Source: Nymphaea colorata (taxonomy: Eukaryota; Streptophyta; Magnoliopsida; Nymphaeales; Nymphaeaceae). From it: DNA of 64,000 bases. The translations under genes were made by a program, and so were the position numbers. This document shows, one piece after another, positions 1-12,780 of this stretch (the stretch's first letter is position 1; each line of letters begins with the position of its first letter). The DNA is taken from positions 14,063,858 through 14,127,857 of the forward strand of contig NC_045144.1 of NCBI RefSeq assembly GCF_008831285.2, read 5' to 3'. Under the pieces are notes generated by a model that was given only the letters and a program-made list of their open reading frames with translations, was not told the origin of the DNA and searched no databases.

Positions 1-929
1 CTTTTATGGGAGGAGACTTTAGCTCAATGGGAAAATGTGTTTAAGCAATGAAAATCTTGCCAAGAGCTGCTTAATTGGGCTAATGACCAATAGGCACCCA
101 ACTTTTCAAATATATCAAATAGACACCTGAATTTTATAAAAAAATCAAAATAACCTCCTTTAAATAACAAATCTACCTTTTATTTAAACTTGAAAAATAA
201 AAAAGGTGACCACCACTAGCAAGCTCGACCCATCCAGCCGAGGGATGGTATCTGCTGGGCAGCAACGATAGCAGGTGTCAGCGAACTGTCACCCAACCAT
301 GGTTTTGTTGGCCTTAACCGGATAGTGAGACATCGTCCTTCACCAAACGGTGAGGGTTCATTGAGGAGAGTTGGTAGGAGTTCAAGGACAAAGGTTTCTA
401 CCGGCTGTTTGCATCAATAACACATTATTACTGTCTCATAAATGTGTTCAAATTCATGAAATACTTTTTAAATTGCTTAATGCATTTAACCACTTTTTGG
501 AGTAGGTGCATTTGTAACACAATGTTATTTTTCCCAAACTACTAGTACTTACTCTCATTAAGGTAACCTCATTAGATAGCGAGGACAGTGCCTTTCTTCA
601 TTCTTTTTTAAATGACTGTTCCCAAACTACTCGTATTGTGACAACCTTACCAGATAGCGAGGACCGTGCCTTTCTTTGTTCCTTTTAAAATTTGAATAAA
701 GGGGGCATATTATTTATTTCAATGAAACAATCGTTTGTCAACTTTTTGGGAATAGTAAGAGGCTTTTTAACATGTTTGTAAAGTTGGGCGCTCCTTTATT
801 ATATACACTAAAGTTAGGCTGCTTTTCCAAACTCCTTAATATATTAATGATCAACTTTTACCTAAAGGTTGAGAGTGCAAAGCTTTCTGTCTCAAACCTT
901 TAAGCGAGAGAGAGGAATCAATATCAACC
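1..929. other. Upstream flank and putative promoter of the hydrolase gene
   Basis: There is no gene here. The stretch is AT-rich with a GC-richer patch near 190-420 that I do not recognise. It contains a two-copy tandem duplication (531-611 and 619-690). A TATA-like run (TTATATAC, about 797-804) lies roughly 130 bp before the start codon and could serve as the core promoter. The start codon context AACCATGG fits the plant consensus. Confidence 0.4.
531..690. repeat. Two-copy tandem duplication, period about 88 bp
   Basis: Two imperfect direct copies (531-611 and 619-690) both begin TTCCCAAACTACT. Both carry the block AGATAGCGAGGAC followed by GTGCCTTTCTT, then a T-rich tail. They lie 240-400 bp upstream of the hydrolase start codon, so the promoter region may hold duplicated elements. 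No known motif is assigned. Confidence 0.7.
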
Positions 930-3900
930 ATGGCTGCTTTGCAGGTAAGACCGCAACTTTGCTGGGGAGGATCCGGCGGAGGGAGGAGGGCAGCAGGCGG
1001 GGGGAAGATGGCAGCCGCGAGAGTCCGAGTCCTATCGGTCGCCGCAAAAGGCGGGAAGACGCCGGAGGTGAAGAGGATCGAGGGCGTGAGTGAGGAGCTG
1101 AATGCCATTGCTCGGCAGAACATCGACTTCGGGACGATGCGCCGGCGGGTCCGATCTGCCTTCATCGACACGCAGCAGCAGCTCGATCATCCCCTCTTCA
1201 AGGTTAGTAGTTCCCCTCTCCCTCTCTCTCTGGAGTTTTCTTCGGTGGGCCCCATTAAGAAAACACAAGGAAAAGGTGGGGCCCAGCTGTATGGGACCTG
1301 CGCGCCCTTCTCGTGGACCCTTTCCATGTTTTTATGAGCAAAAGGAATGGAGGTGCGAGATTCCGCCTGCTCTCCATTACCCAACTGAGCTCCGGGTTTT
1401 TTAACGGTTTAGATTCAAGTTGGATTCAACTTTTCTCGAATCCGATATGTAATTGCGTCCAGATTTGGATTCCGATTCAGACTTTGTTTTCTAAAATCAA
1501 CGTTTATATGCAATCTAGTTGGTTCTTTCTCAAAGTTAGTCAGAGAACAATTGGAATTCAAATTCGGTTAGGAACTAAATTTGGATTCGATTTAAAAGTT
1601 CAGGTCCAAGTCTGAGTTTGAGTCTGCACCTGATTCCAATTAGGAGGGATCAATTAGGTTGGATCCAGCAAACGGTGAATCCCAATCGGATCATTTTCAG
1701 AACTCGCATCATTGCATGATTGTTGTCGTCAATGTGCTGAAAGTGACAAGACGCAAACAAAAAAAAAAAAGAATCACCCAGAGATTTCTGTGAAGTATGG
1801 AAAACACTTGTCTTGGAAAAAATTCTTCGGCTCAGCCAATCGTTGATTTGCATGAACTGGAGAAGTATCCGTGATCTTGACTGAAATACTGTCCGTTACG
1901 AAAGTGCCAAAGTTGTGATTTGACAAAAACAAAATACTTTCATGGAAAAAATGATTTGAAAGGTTTATTCTTAGTAAATCAACTGAAGAGAAATCACTTT
2001 CACATGGATGAGTGGTGGTGCTACAGGAAAAAAAAAAAAAAAAAAGGAAAGGAGATTGTGCTATACTAAAATTGTTCACTGTTTGAAATTTTGATTCAAG
2101 AACTAAAATTACAGACTCATAATTTCTCTTCAAATTAAAATGGAATCAAAATTTCATGCTTCAATTTCTTAATTCCAAAAACAAAATACTTTGTTCGTTT
2201 AATAATTTTAATTTTCTTTTTTAAATAAAGATTTTGATTCCAAAATTTTATTATTTTAATTATGTTAAACGCTTCAAGACAACCAAGTAATTTTGTCGAA
2301 CAATTTTTAAGACAATCATAATGATTTTTTAATCAATGAACGTCTGCGGCTTCTCCCTTCCGCCCATGGTTTTCGGCTCTGCTTCCGAATTATGGACAGT
2401 TTTACTCAAAACGATTTAAAATTATCCGGATTCCATTGACGACAGTATCGTTACACAAACTTTTGTAAATCAGATTTGGACCTAATTGGATCTCCCCTAA
2501 TCAGATTTGGAGTCTGACTTAAGCTTGGATCTGAATTTACGAGACTGAAACTGTACATGTAATCGCTTTCCATCCTTATCGGATCTCAGACTCGGTTCTG
2601 GACTTCATTAACCGTGCCGCAGGTCCGAGTCAGATAGGATTCGGAGTGAGTTTTTTTCACCGTATCCAACAGGCCCAGTTTCGGGTCGATAACCGGATAT
2701 TATCGACCCGTGGACCCACGTGCAAGCGTGATGCCGACTCGCTGATTCCACGTGCTTGGGGACAAGACAAATAAAAGTTTCAAATAATTTAAATCCATTT
2801 TAGGAATATTTTATGAATAAGCACCAAACTTTTATTGAGATAAAAAAAAAGTAGTGTTTAAATTTAAAAATATTTTTAATTTAGTAGTTTATACAAGTTA
2901 TTTGTTGTACCGTTACCATCACATGTAAAATGGATAAAACAAATAACGGCATGTGGCATGACATCACACCCAAAACACATTGGCAATGCATATAACCAGC
3001 TTCGTAGGACTGACCTTTTTAAATGAAATGATATTCTTTTTATGATTTATTTAAATAACACCTAACCGCACTAACCCCTCAAGATTTTTTTTATTTTTAA
3101 TTAATGTATTTAAATATTTGGTGTGTGTTGTGTATGAGTGCTCCTTAAATATGAAAAACATATGAAAGTTGTCTTTTCAAAAAAATTTTCTAACCCTGCC
3201 ACTGGCCCACTGCTCCTATAAGGGTATTATTTTCTTTTTTTTTGGTTAAAAAATAGTAGCTTTTAAATTTTCCGGCTTTGTCCTTGTAAGTGGATCACTT
3301 TTTTTGTTTTCCTTTTTTAGTTTTGGGGTATTTTGGTATTTTGTTCCAAAACATAGACTTCAATGCGAGGCCCCCTATAATGAAACCTTTTAACATTGGG
3401 ATGACTTTGTTCATGATGCTCCTCTAGCTGCATAAAACCTCAAGACTCAAAGAGTATTATAAAATATGGACTCATGCATGCCACTTTCATGTAAGTGTAA
3501 TAAATTAATGGAGGTTAATTAATCTAAGGAACTTTTCACAAAAACAAGGTCACGTTATGGTGAAATAGCTGTAGCAAGCTCAAGATTTGTTCTTTTTTAT
3601 TTATCGCTTTTTTTAGTGTAATCTGTATAGCAAAATGGAAGAAATATGCTTATGAACCAACGAAATCAAAATATAAGCTTATTTTTGTTATTCTATCAAT
3701 AATCCAGCGTGTTTTTATAAAACTTTTCTCAAATGAAATGTTATCTAACTTTCTTAAATGGAAATTATTTTGTGAATTAAAGAATCTTAAGTTTCGTGTA
3801 GGGCGGGCGGTAGGAAGAGCTTCAACAAGCTCCATGAAATTACGGTCGATTTGTTAAAAATTTGAATTTCAGATCACCGAAACGGGACAAGCAACAAGAA

Positions 3901-6900
3901 CTCAAAGAGATTCCTTGGTAGAAAGCACATATTGTTTTTAGAACACATATTCATAGAATAAATATAGTACTTTTAGAACTCTGGTCCTAACAGTATGTAT
4001 TTCACGAATATACTGTTCTTCTTGTCAAGCACCCTCCAACCAGGGGCCGAGACAGGTATTGGCACCGTGTGGGCAACGCGTCCCACGAAAAAAATTCATC
4101 TTTATATTTAATATTTCTGGAAAATTTTATTCATTTACATATTGAAATCTCTTAAAAATATAAAATTTTATAGTTAGTTTCCCTTAAACAAAATTTTCTA
4201 ACTTCGCTCATGCCCCCACCAGATGTAAAAATGTCAAACACGTGATTTTAGAAAAACATGTTTGCAGCCACCAAGAAAAGCAACTTTGTAGTTTAATTCC
4301 TTGTCAAATCAATGAACATGACATTCACAATGTTAAATTTGGTGACAACTCGAACCTTTGAGATTCAATTTGATTTTTACATTTTTTTTTTGTATGTTGC
4401 AGTTGGCACCATCGGGGATACAAATGGAAGAGGTAAGCCGCTACATCTTTATCTTCTCTTTCCCTTTCCCAATTTATTAGAGGGCATTTCACGACAGAAA
4501 CATTGCATTAGTGATTTGTAAAATCTATCCGCGCAGATTCATAACTATTAGTGTGTTTTCTGAATGCGCCACAAATGTCTATAAATTTGCCTAATTTTGT
4601 GTGACAAATTCATAAAACACTAATAGTAAAATGTTTTTTTTTGCCAAAGGCCTCCTAAAGAAACTCACTCATGACATGTCATTTCGATCAACTAAACTTT
4701 TCAATGAAACACTTCATCTCTATCATCCATTATTTTATCCATGCTATGACTTGTTTTACAAAGTCACATCAAGGTAGTTTCTTTGTAATGTCATTCCACT
4801 GTCGTAGGCAGAACAAAACATGTACACACTTGCAGATGTAGATGTTTTGTGCATTCCACCTGCAATGGTAGACACTTAGCCTTTTTAAATTGTTAAGTGG
4901 TTATTTATAAATATACTAAAAAGTGCGAGTCTATTTGTAAATTTCTCTTTTACTTGGGAGGAAAATAAAAAGTTTATTGTTCTACGAGGAGGAAACCAAA
5001 TAGGGCAGGTTTGCACAAGAAATAGACCATGATCATTTAAATTGAAAATGTTAAGTGATCCTAACAATGAGGCAATCAAGGTTTACCCATAACTCACAAA
5101 TCCGGCTTTCCTTATAAACAAAAACGTGAACATAGGGTGATAATTTACAAACTTACCTCTCCTATGCACCAACGTTACCAAACTAAAAAAAATATTAAAG
5201 AAAATAAAAAAAAATCTCTGGTATCCAATGAGAAGTTTGGAGGCCGACGCCGTGGCCCTAGCTGACCGGAGAGTGCAAGCCGTCACTGTCCAGTGAGAGT
5301 GTGGCCGTCGTCGGACGGTGAGGACCCTGTCCAAGTGCTAACTAAGAGGGCCAGGCCAGCGTGACCCTCGCCGGAGAAACTGAGGGTCGATGATCGACCT
5401 TCACTGCTGGCCAGGGTCGACCAGCCCTCTCTGTCCCCAACGATAGTCCGTTCACCCTTTTGCCTGTACAACAAGGGAAAAGGGTCCTTTTGTCCTTGGA
5501 CCTTCGCTTGTGGCTCTTATCTAGACAGGTTTCTTGTTGTATGGCAAGGGCCAGAGTCGGCTTTTGGTGGACTGCAATGTTCCATTTATTCTAGAGTTGT
5601 TTGGCAAAACGGTTTGTAATAGTTTATTCATCAAAATTTAGGATAGATTTGTGAAACATTTTTTAAATATTTTATGAATCTGTTTCAATGTTAAGGCAAC
5701 TTTATAAAACAATTACAAACTCTTTTCATTGCCACCGAGATAGTGTTTTGATGGCCTTTTGTTTTTCTTTATTGGCCTTTTCATAAGTTTTTTTTTTTAA
5801 GTTTTTGAGATTTAGTGGATTATAAATTATACCTCTATTTTCAGCTTCTTTATTATTTATGAAAACATGGGCAGTCACTTGTGAGGATTTCATTCTGCCT
5901 GCTGCGATGGTGAAATGATCCCACCACTTGACACAGAACGATAAAACACACACGGTCGCTTCAAAAAATTAAACGCTTTCTTCTTACAAGTTGTGAGAGA
6001 ACCTTGAACAGGCGCCTGGTTGTCTCTTACGATACGAACCCAAAGACACGAGTGGAAACCCATCCCCCGTGAGCACGTGCCCGAGGGGCAGATTCTACGC
6101 CATCAGGTGTTGTCTCGTAGCAAGGAAATCGGCCTCGAGCCTTGAACGCCACTCTGTTACTTACGAAAATCTGGGCGGTCATCTGTTACCCGCTCACGGC
6201 TTTTTTTGCTTAGAATTCGACTGCTTTTTGAGAGATAACGGTTCCTAGTGGGCTATAAATAAACAATAGTGTTGATGCCATTTTAGAAAAGAAAATTGGG
6301 GTGAACTTATCTGCTGTATAAACGCAGAATTTGGCTTTTGTGACGGATGCCTTGATCTCCCAGATTTGCATTGCTGTTGCACTTGTGCTTTACCTCAAAA
6401 GGGAAGATGGGAAGTATAATCATTTGGTAGGACTCTTGGCAAGAGAGTCCCTTATTCGGATTCAAAAGAATCAAATGCAGTTAATTCACACAAAAAGCTT
6501 TTCTCCCCTTCCGTTTTAAGTGAATTTAACCACCCAAAGGGCGGGTGGATCCTCATCAAAAAACAAGTTACAAGGGGTTCCATCACTTCAAGTATTTTTG
6601 AGAATCCTGGAGCCAGAAGGGCATTCAATCTCAACATGCACTTCTTTAGGGAAGGACGCTAGCCCCCATTCTTGAGTGTTTTTGTTTTTTCACATTGATG
6701 GTTGCAGAGATATGAAGTGAACTCGAGAGGCTTGGAGATCTTTTGCAAGAGTTGGTTTCCCCCATCATCTGACGATGTTGGTCTCAAAGGATGCGTCTTC
6801 TTCTGCCATGGCTATGGCGATACCTGTACCTTCTTCTTCGAAGGTAAAACTTGTTTTCATCTCTTTGAACGCGAGCATATTTTTAAATCCAAGATGATTG

Positions 6901-9900
6901 AGGTAAACAGTAGCTTATTTATCACCTTATTGTAACGGGTTGATCTTGAAAAGAATCAATTTAACTGGTTTTACTGCAGTGACGACCATGTTCCTCTGTA
7001 TAGTCTATAGCAACTTTGTTTGTCTTACTAAGGTGTGACCTATGCCTTACATGTCTGTGCTTATGCTTTCCGTACGTCTTGAATTGATTATTGTCTCGTT
7101 GCAGCGCCCATCTCCCTATTATATTTGCTCAAACTTCCAGTAATGCTTTAACTGAAGATTTTTTATTTCAAGTTAATGTATGATGAACTCTTGAAAACAT
7201 TCTCAAATGATAGTTGCCATGAATTTACTGACTGGACGCTTTTGCTGGTGATGGCCTTTCAAGTTGTAAGAATTACGACTGGAAAGATTCTGTATTCTAG
7301 GGTAGAATGTGGAATCATTATGACACCATCTCTCGAGTTTAAGAGGATGATTCAGGTCCTTGTTCAACTACTTATTGGCCTAAGCTATAGGTTTTTGTAA
7401 CAAATTTTGCCTATCTGACGTAATTATCTATTTAAGTCTTACTGAAACATAAAATGCAATTTATGTATAAGATTTACAAGCTTCACATTATACAAACCAA
7501 TTAAAGTCGAAGAGACAGGAAAGGTAACAAGTACATAAAAGCTAAGCAGGCAGGCTGGGGTCAAAGTTCAAACCTGCGATTAGCACACTTTCATGATTAA
7601 CATAATTGATATACACAGAAGAGTTACTTATATATCTCACAGATTGCAGATAAAAATGCTGAATTTTTTTTCCTCTGCATGTTGAAACTCTTCTTGTAAA
7701 TTATAAACATATTTTGGACTCAACTGCCGAAGCCCATGAACTAGTTTAAGAGTTGAGACATTGTTCGAGTAGCTATTTTATGGACCAAGCAACCTTTAAT
7801 TCACCATATTGGAAATGAGTGATCATTAACTATTCAAGGACATACAGTAGGTCGACTGGTTAGTGCACAGTTTATTAATGCCTCTGCTCAAAGTGCCAAT
7901 CCTTTTTAACATTTTCAGTTGGTGATATTGTGAAAAGAAAGAATAGTTTTGCTGCAGGAATTGCCAAAAGGATTGCCGCTGCTGGATATGGAGTTTTTGC
8001 AATGGACTATCCAGGGTTTGGTCTTTCACAAGGGTTGCATGGGTATATTCCCAGTTTTGACAAATTAGTAGATGGTGTGATTGAACACTACGCCAAAGTT
8101 AGAGGTGATTTTCTGTTCTCTCTCCTCAGCCTTTTTTGTCTCTCTTTGATAATTTTGTTTTGCTTTGGTTGATGAAGCGGTAGTTTTAGTTTGTTATCAA
8201 TTCTTTGGTCTCATATCTTGATTCAGTATATCATATGCATAATTCTTTGGGCTGCTAGAAGATGGTTGTACTATGCCTGTATTACGTTGTTCCTCTTGTT
8301 CCTCTTAAATCATACGTCTGTTTGATCATTAAGTGAATTTAGATGCTTCCAGAATGAGTGAATGAAAAAAGAAAGGCATATGACTAGGATGGCCGTAAGT
8401 GTTCTTTTGTCTCTCCAGCATTAATTTTGCATTCATTGGACATTTAGTATTTGTCTTCTTACATTATGGTTCAATATGGTTATTAGTTTCCTAGACTGGA
8501 AATAGAATAAACTGTCAGAAGTCTAGATGCTTCTTGAATCCTAGTTATACAAGTAGGGTGGTTGGTGTACGCAACCTAGTCCTTTAGGTGGGCCGTGTAA
8601 CAGAAATGCTAAGTAAAAGAAAAATGGGTTGGATGCTGAGGGCGATGGTTGCAGTGAAAGGCCAAGAGTAACATAGAGGTGTGTGCATGTGCATATGTGA
8701 TATGTTGTTCTTCATTTCATTGTGTCCCTATTTCTTAGGTTTACGTGCCATTTACTTTGCTATTTGCTGTTGGAATCTAGTCCACATAAACAGGGAGTTA
8801 CTGCAAGATTACACCTTTGAAATTGTTCTGTGAATGACCCAGTGTGAAATCAGCATTTCTATCATGAAACTGTTAACATACGATATGATCTTTTCATCAT
8901 TGTGAGATTCCTCTTCCAAAACAGCCTTGAACTGATAGAGTTCAATATTTTTATCCTTTTTGCAGAAAAACCTTTAATAAAAAGGTTGCCACATTTCCTC
9001 TTTGGCCAATCTATGGGGGGAGCTGTTGCTCTGAAAATTCAGCTTAAGCAACCTGATGCATGGGATGGTATGATACTCGTAGCTCCCATGTGCAAGGTAA
9101 CTGTTCTTCTGCCATCTGTGTATCTGAAATTGAACAAATTTTCAGTTCCAGTTAAAATTGAACCCATTTCCCCAAATATGATTCTCAGGTTCTCATGAGA
9201 AAGGTTTTCCTCCAAGTATTAGTCGAATTTCAAATATTCAAGTTTCAAAATCTTTGAAAGTGCATAAACAGTAATAATAAAATTAATGACACTACTGAGT
9301 TTCCTACTAATTTTCTTTGAAAAACATTGATAACACATCAAAATATCTATCAAAATATTAACATAAACAAAAAATATTAGTACATACTAGAAAATGGCAT
9401 TTTGAAAAATATCATGTTGTGATATTTTCAATTTGGAGATATAAATTCCTGTTTTTTCTTAAACTTGTTTGATGGCTTTACTTCGAGATTTTAAACTAAA
9501 TTTGACACATAATTGCAGATGGTTAGCAAATATTAATGCTCCTATAATATTCTTATTATGTCACATTTCACAGTTGTTTCAATCCTTATATCTACAAACG
9601 AATTTTTTTTGGAATTAATTGTTGTCACATTTGCACAGTTAACGAGCGTAGCAGGTTGTTTTTGAATATAGGGCAACAAAGCAGCTTTACTGCCACTCAT
9701 GGTCATTGATTTGAATTCCAACTATTATTATACTGTAGTACTTTCCCAGTTTCCCTGTTGTTTATATCTGAATCATCAACAAACTTCTGCAGAACAGTTT
9801 TTCAGGCTTTTGGTTGTTGTGTCACCAACTTAATTGGGCATATGCCTTGTGGCAAGGATGTCCAAAATGCTTCATGGCTGAAGTAGTGGAGCAGATACAT

Positions 9901-12213
9901 GAAGTACACATGTCACTTATATATGTTTCATTTGTCTCATATATTTTCATTTCCTCTAGGCTCTAGCAATTCATTAAATCAAAGGAGGGTGGAGGCCTTG
10001 CTGCTTATGCATCACAGAAATAAGAGGAGGCTACTTCCCCTCGTGTATTTCATCACAAGCCTGAATACATATTTTAATGATTGATTTTCTTTTTTTTTTT
10101 AATCATGTTCAGCACCAATTTTTTTCACTCTTTAAACAACAAAAATACCCAAATAAGTTTGGGTCATGGCACATACTAATAGTCTTTTATTTTTTTTGAT
10201 ATAGTTCCTTATATGTTCCATTAGAATACTATGTTTTCTGTAGCAACAGAAAGCAAAACCATTTGAACATCTCCTCAGATCACAGAGCTATATTTTTCTA
10301 AAATTTTTGGACATTCATCTCTCTGTCTTGCTCTTCTGAAACTGTCAATTTGTGAGACGTTAAATATTCAAGTCGCATCATGTCTTGTCCCACTTTCTAT
10401 TAGTGACACTGTTGTTTTCCTTTTAGTAGCCATGTGTTGATATTTTTCCCATAACTAATGATGTTCTATGCATAAGATTGCGGCAGACGTTACACCATCT
10501 AACACTGTGATAAAGATTGCATCCTTGTTGTCAATTATTCTGCCAAAAGCAAAGCTCTTTCCACGACAAGATCTAAGTGAATTGATGTTCCGAGAACCTG
10601 ATAAGAAAAAAATGGTTAGCTTTCTTTTCTGGTATCCTTTGGGGCATTTAGGTATGCCAAAACCACATAGTTTCATTTATTGATTCAAGATAGATTGGAC
10701 TTGCTAGTTATGGAGACAGCCAGTGGCTTTAGGGTTCCATTTTCATTTATTTTTTATGTTTCCTCAAATGAATGTTCCAGATGACAGTATCTATGTCTGC
10801 CGCTAATTTGTCAATTATCTTTTCACTGTTCCTTGCAGGCTCAGTTTAATGTGATCGCTTATGATGATAAAATGAGATTAAGGACTGGAATTGAGCTGCT
10901 GAAGACCACTAAAGATATTGAATCTCGAGTGCGAGAGGTCCATTTTTGCTATTTATCATTGAACATATTGGTTTGCATATGAAGCACAAAGTGTTTAGAT
11001 GCTTATAGATTACAGAACTAAATTTACCTTTTTTCCAGCTTTTACGTTCTTTTAATATCTATGCTAACAGGACAAATTATTTTGAATTCTTATTTCTTGA
11101 TAGGCCTTGATACAAGTCTCTTCTGCTCAAGCTTTTGTTATGCATTGTCCTTTGGAAGATCTCTTGCATGCAGAAAGGAAACTTTGTACTTGAGCTTCTC
11201 TTTGTTTCTAAGTAGGATGATCTATAAAATTTCTTGGAATTCTAATGCATGGAACTATGTTAATACGTAGCTTGGTTGTATACTTTTATTAGGTCATCCT
11301 GTGCCAAATTTTCAATGTAGATATCCAAGTGACACATTGACTAAGTCTATGTTAGAAAAGTTGGTTCTCCCTATCATCCATAAGTTCTGGACATTTTTAA
11401 TTTTTTATTGATCTTGCAAATCATGTTGGCTAAACAAGATCCTATCGATTTTTGTTTGCATCTTTTTAGCTATAAAATATTTAATCATGTTTTGGTGGCG
11501 AAAAGTGTGTCTTCTGTAAGACTTGAGAATATAGATAATTGAGCCTTTGAGTTCTGAAATTCCTGAAGTACCTATTTATATGTTGGACAATATAATAGAG
11601 GGTTCTTATTGAACACACAGTCCTACCATTGGAAAAAATCAATCACCCTATTGGGCTTGTGGTGATAGGAAACCACTTCAACGTCTTTGCTGGCTATCCA
11701 CCAATCAGGAAATTGACCAGAGTAGAAAATTCAAAAGAAAAATAAATGAGTCTGGTATGTCTCCAGAACACCCATCAGTTGGGAACAGACTGAAGTAGAA
11801 AAAAGGAAAAAGAGGAATAAGAGTTCAATTGTTTTGGCTGCTGTTCTGCTGTGCCAGCAACACTTGACAAAAGTGGTGCTGGTCCATCCATTTTCTGCCA
11901 GTTGGGAATGGCTGGGAGTTGAAAGTGCATCATAGGAGCATTTTTATGCACTCATTTGCTTGACCAATTTTTTAGGAGTCATATTACTATGTGCTTTGGA
12001 GTTGTACACCCATGTCACATAGCTGTAGCAGTCAGCATCCAAACCTCATCAACCTATGTCATACAGATAGTCTAGGAAGACCATTGTACCTGCTTTAACA
12101 CTGTTGGACACTCGTGCAAGCACGAGGCACCAAGTCTTATATTTTGAACTTTTTTGATATCTTTGGTTTAGTAAACAATTAGCATGTGTGTTTGATTACT
12201 GAAATTCTTATTA

Positions 12214-12257
<44 letters not shown>

Positions 12258-12706
12258 ACGACTGGATTTTTGAGAGAGAGAAAACTCATTCGATACCCAT
12301 TAATCTGCTCTAATCTCATGTTAAAAGAGAATTAAGATTAGGGTGAAACTAACAAATTACAAAATAAGTCCAAGACTAAAATAATTATTAATAAGAGTTA
12401 TTCCTAAAACTATTAAATATTCAAAACACCTCCTAACATAAATGTTATTCAACACTCCTCCTTATGCTGGAGCATAAATGTTAATCATGCTCACCTTGTC
12501 ACAACATCTAGAAAACTCAACATTCAGCAATAGGCAAAACTTTAGTAAAGATATTAGCTATGTCACATAGGTACGGGTACGGGTACGGGTGCGGGTACCG
12601 GTACGGGTATGAGTACGGACCACTTTCAAAAAACTTGGGTGCGGGGGTACGGCCGTACACACACGTGCACATATATATCAAAAAATTGCAAATAGAATAA
12701 CATATT

Positions 12707-12780
<74 letters not shown>

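Noticed and set aside
7540-7600. Possible tRNA T-arm (AGTTCAAACCTGCG)
   Set aside because: No matching acceptor, D or anticodon stems could be drawn around it.
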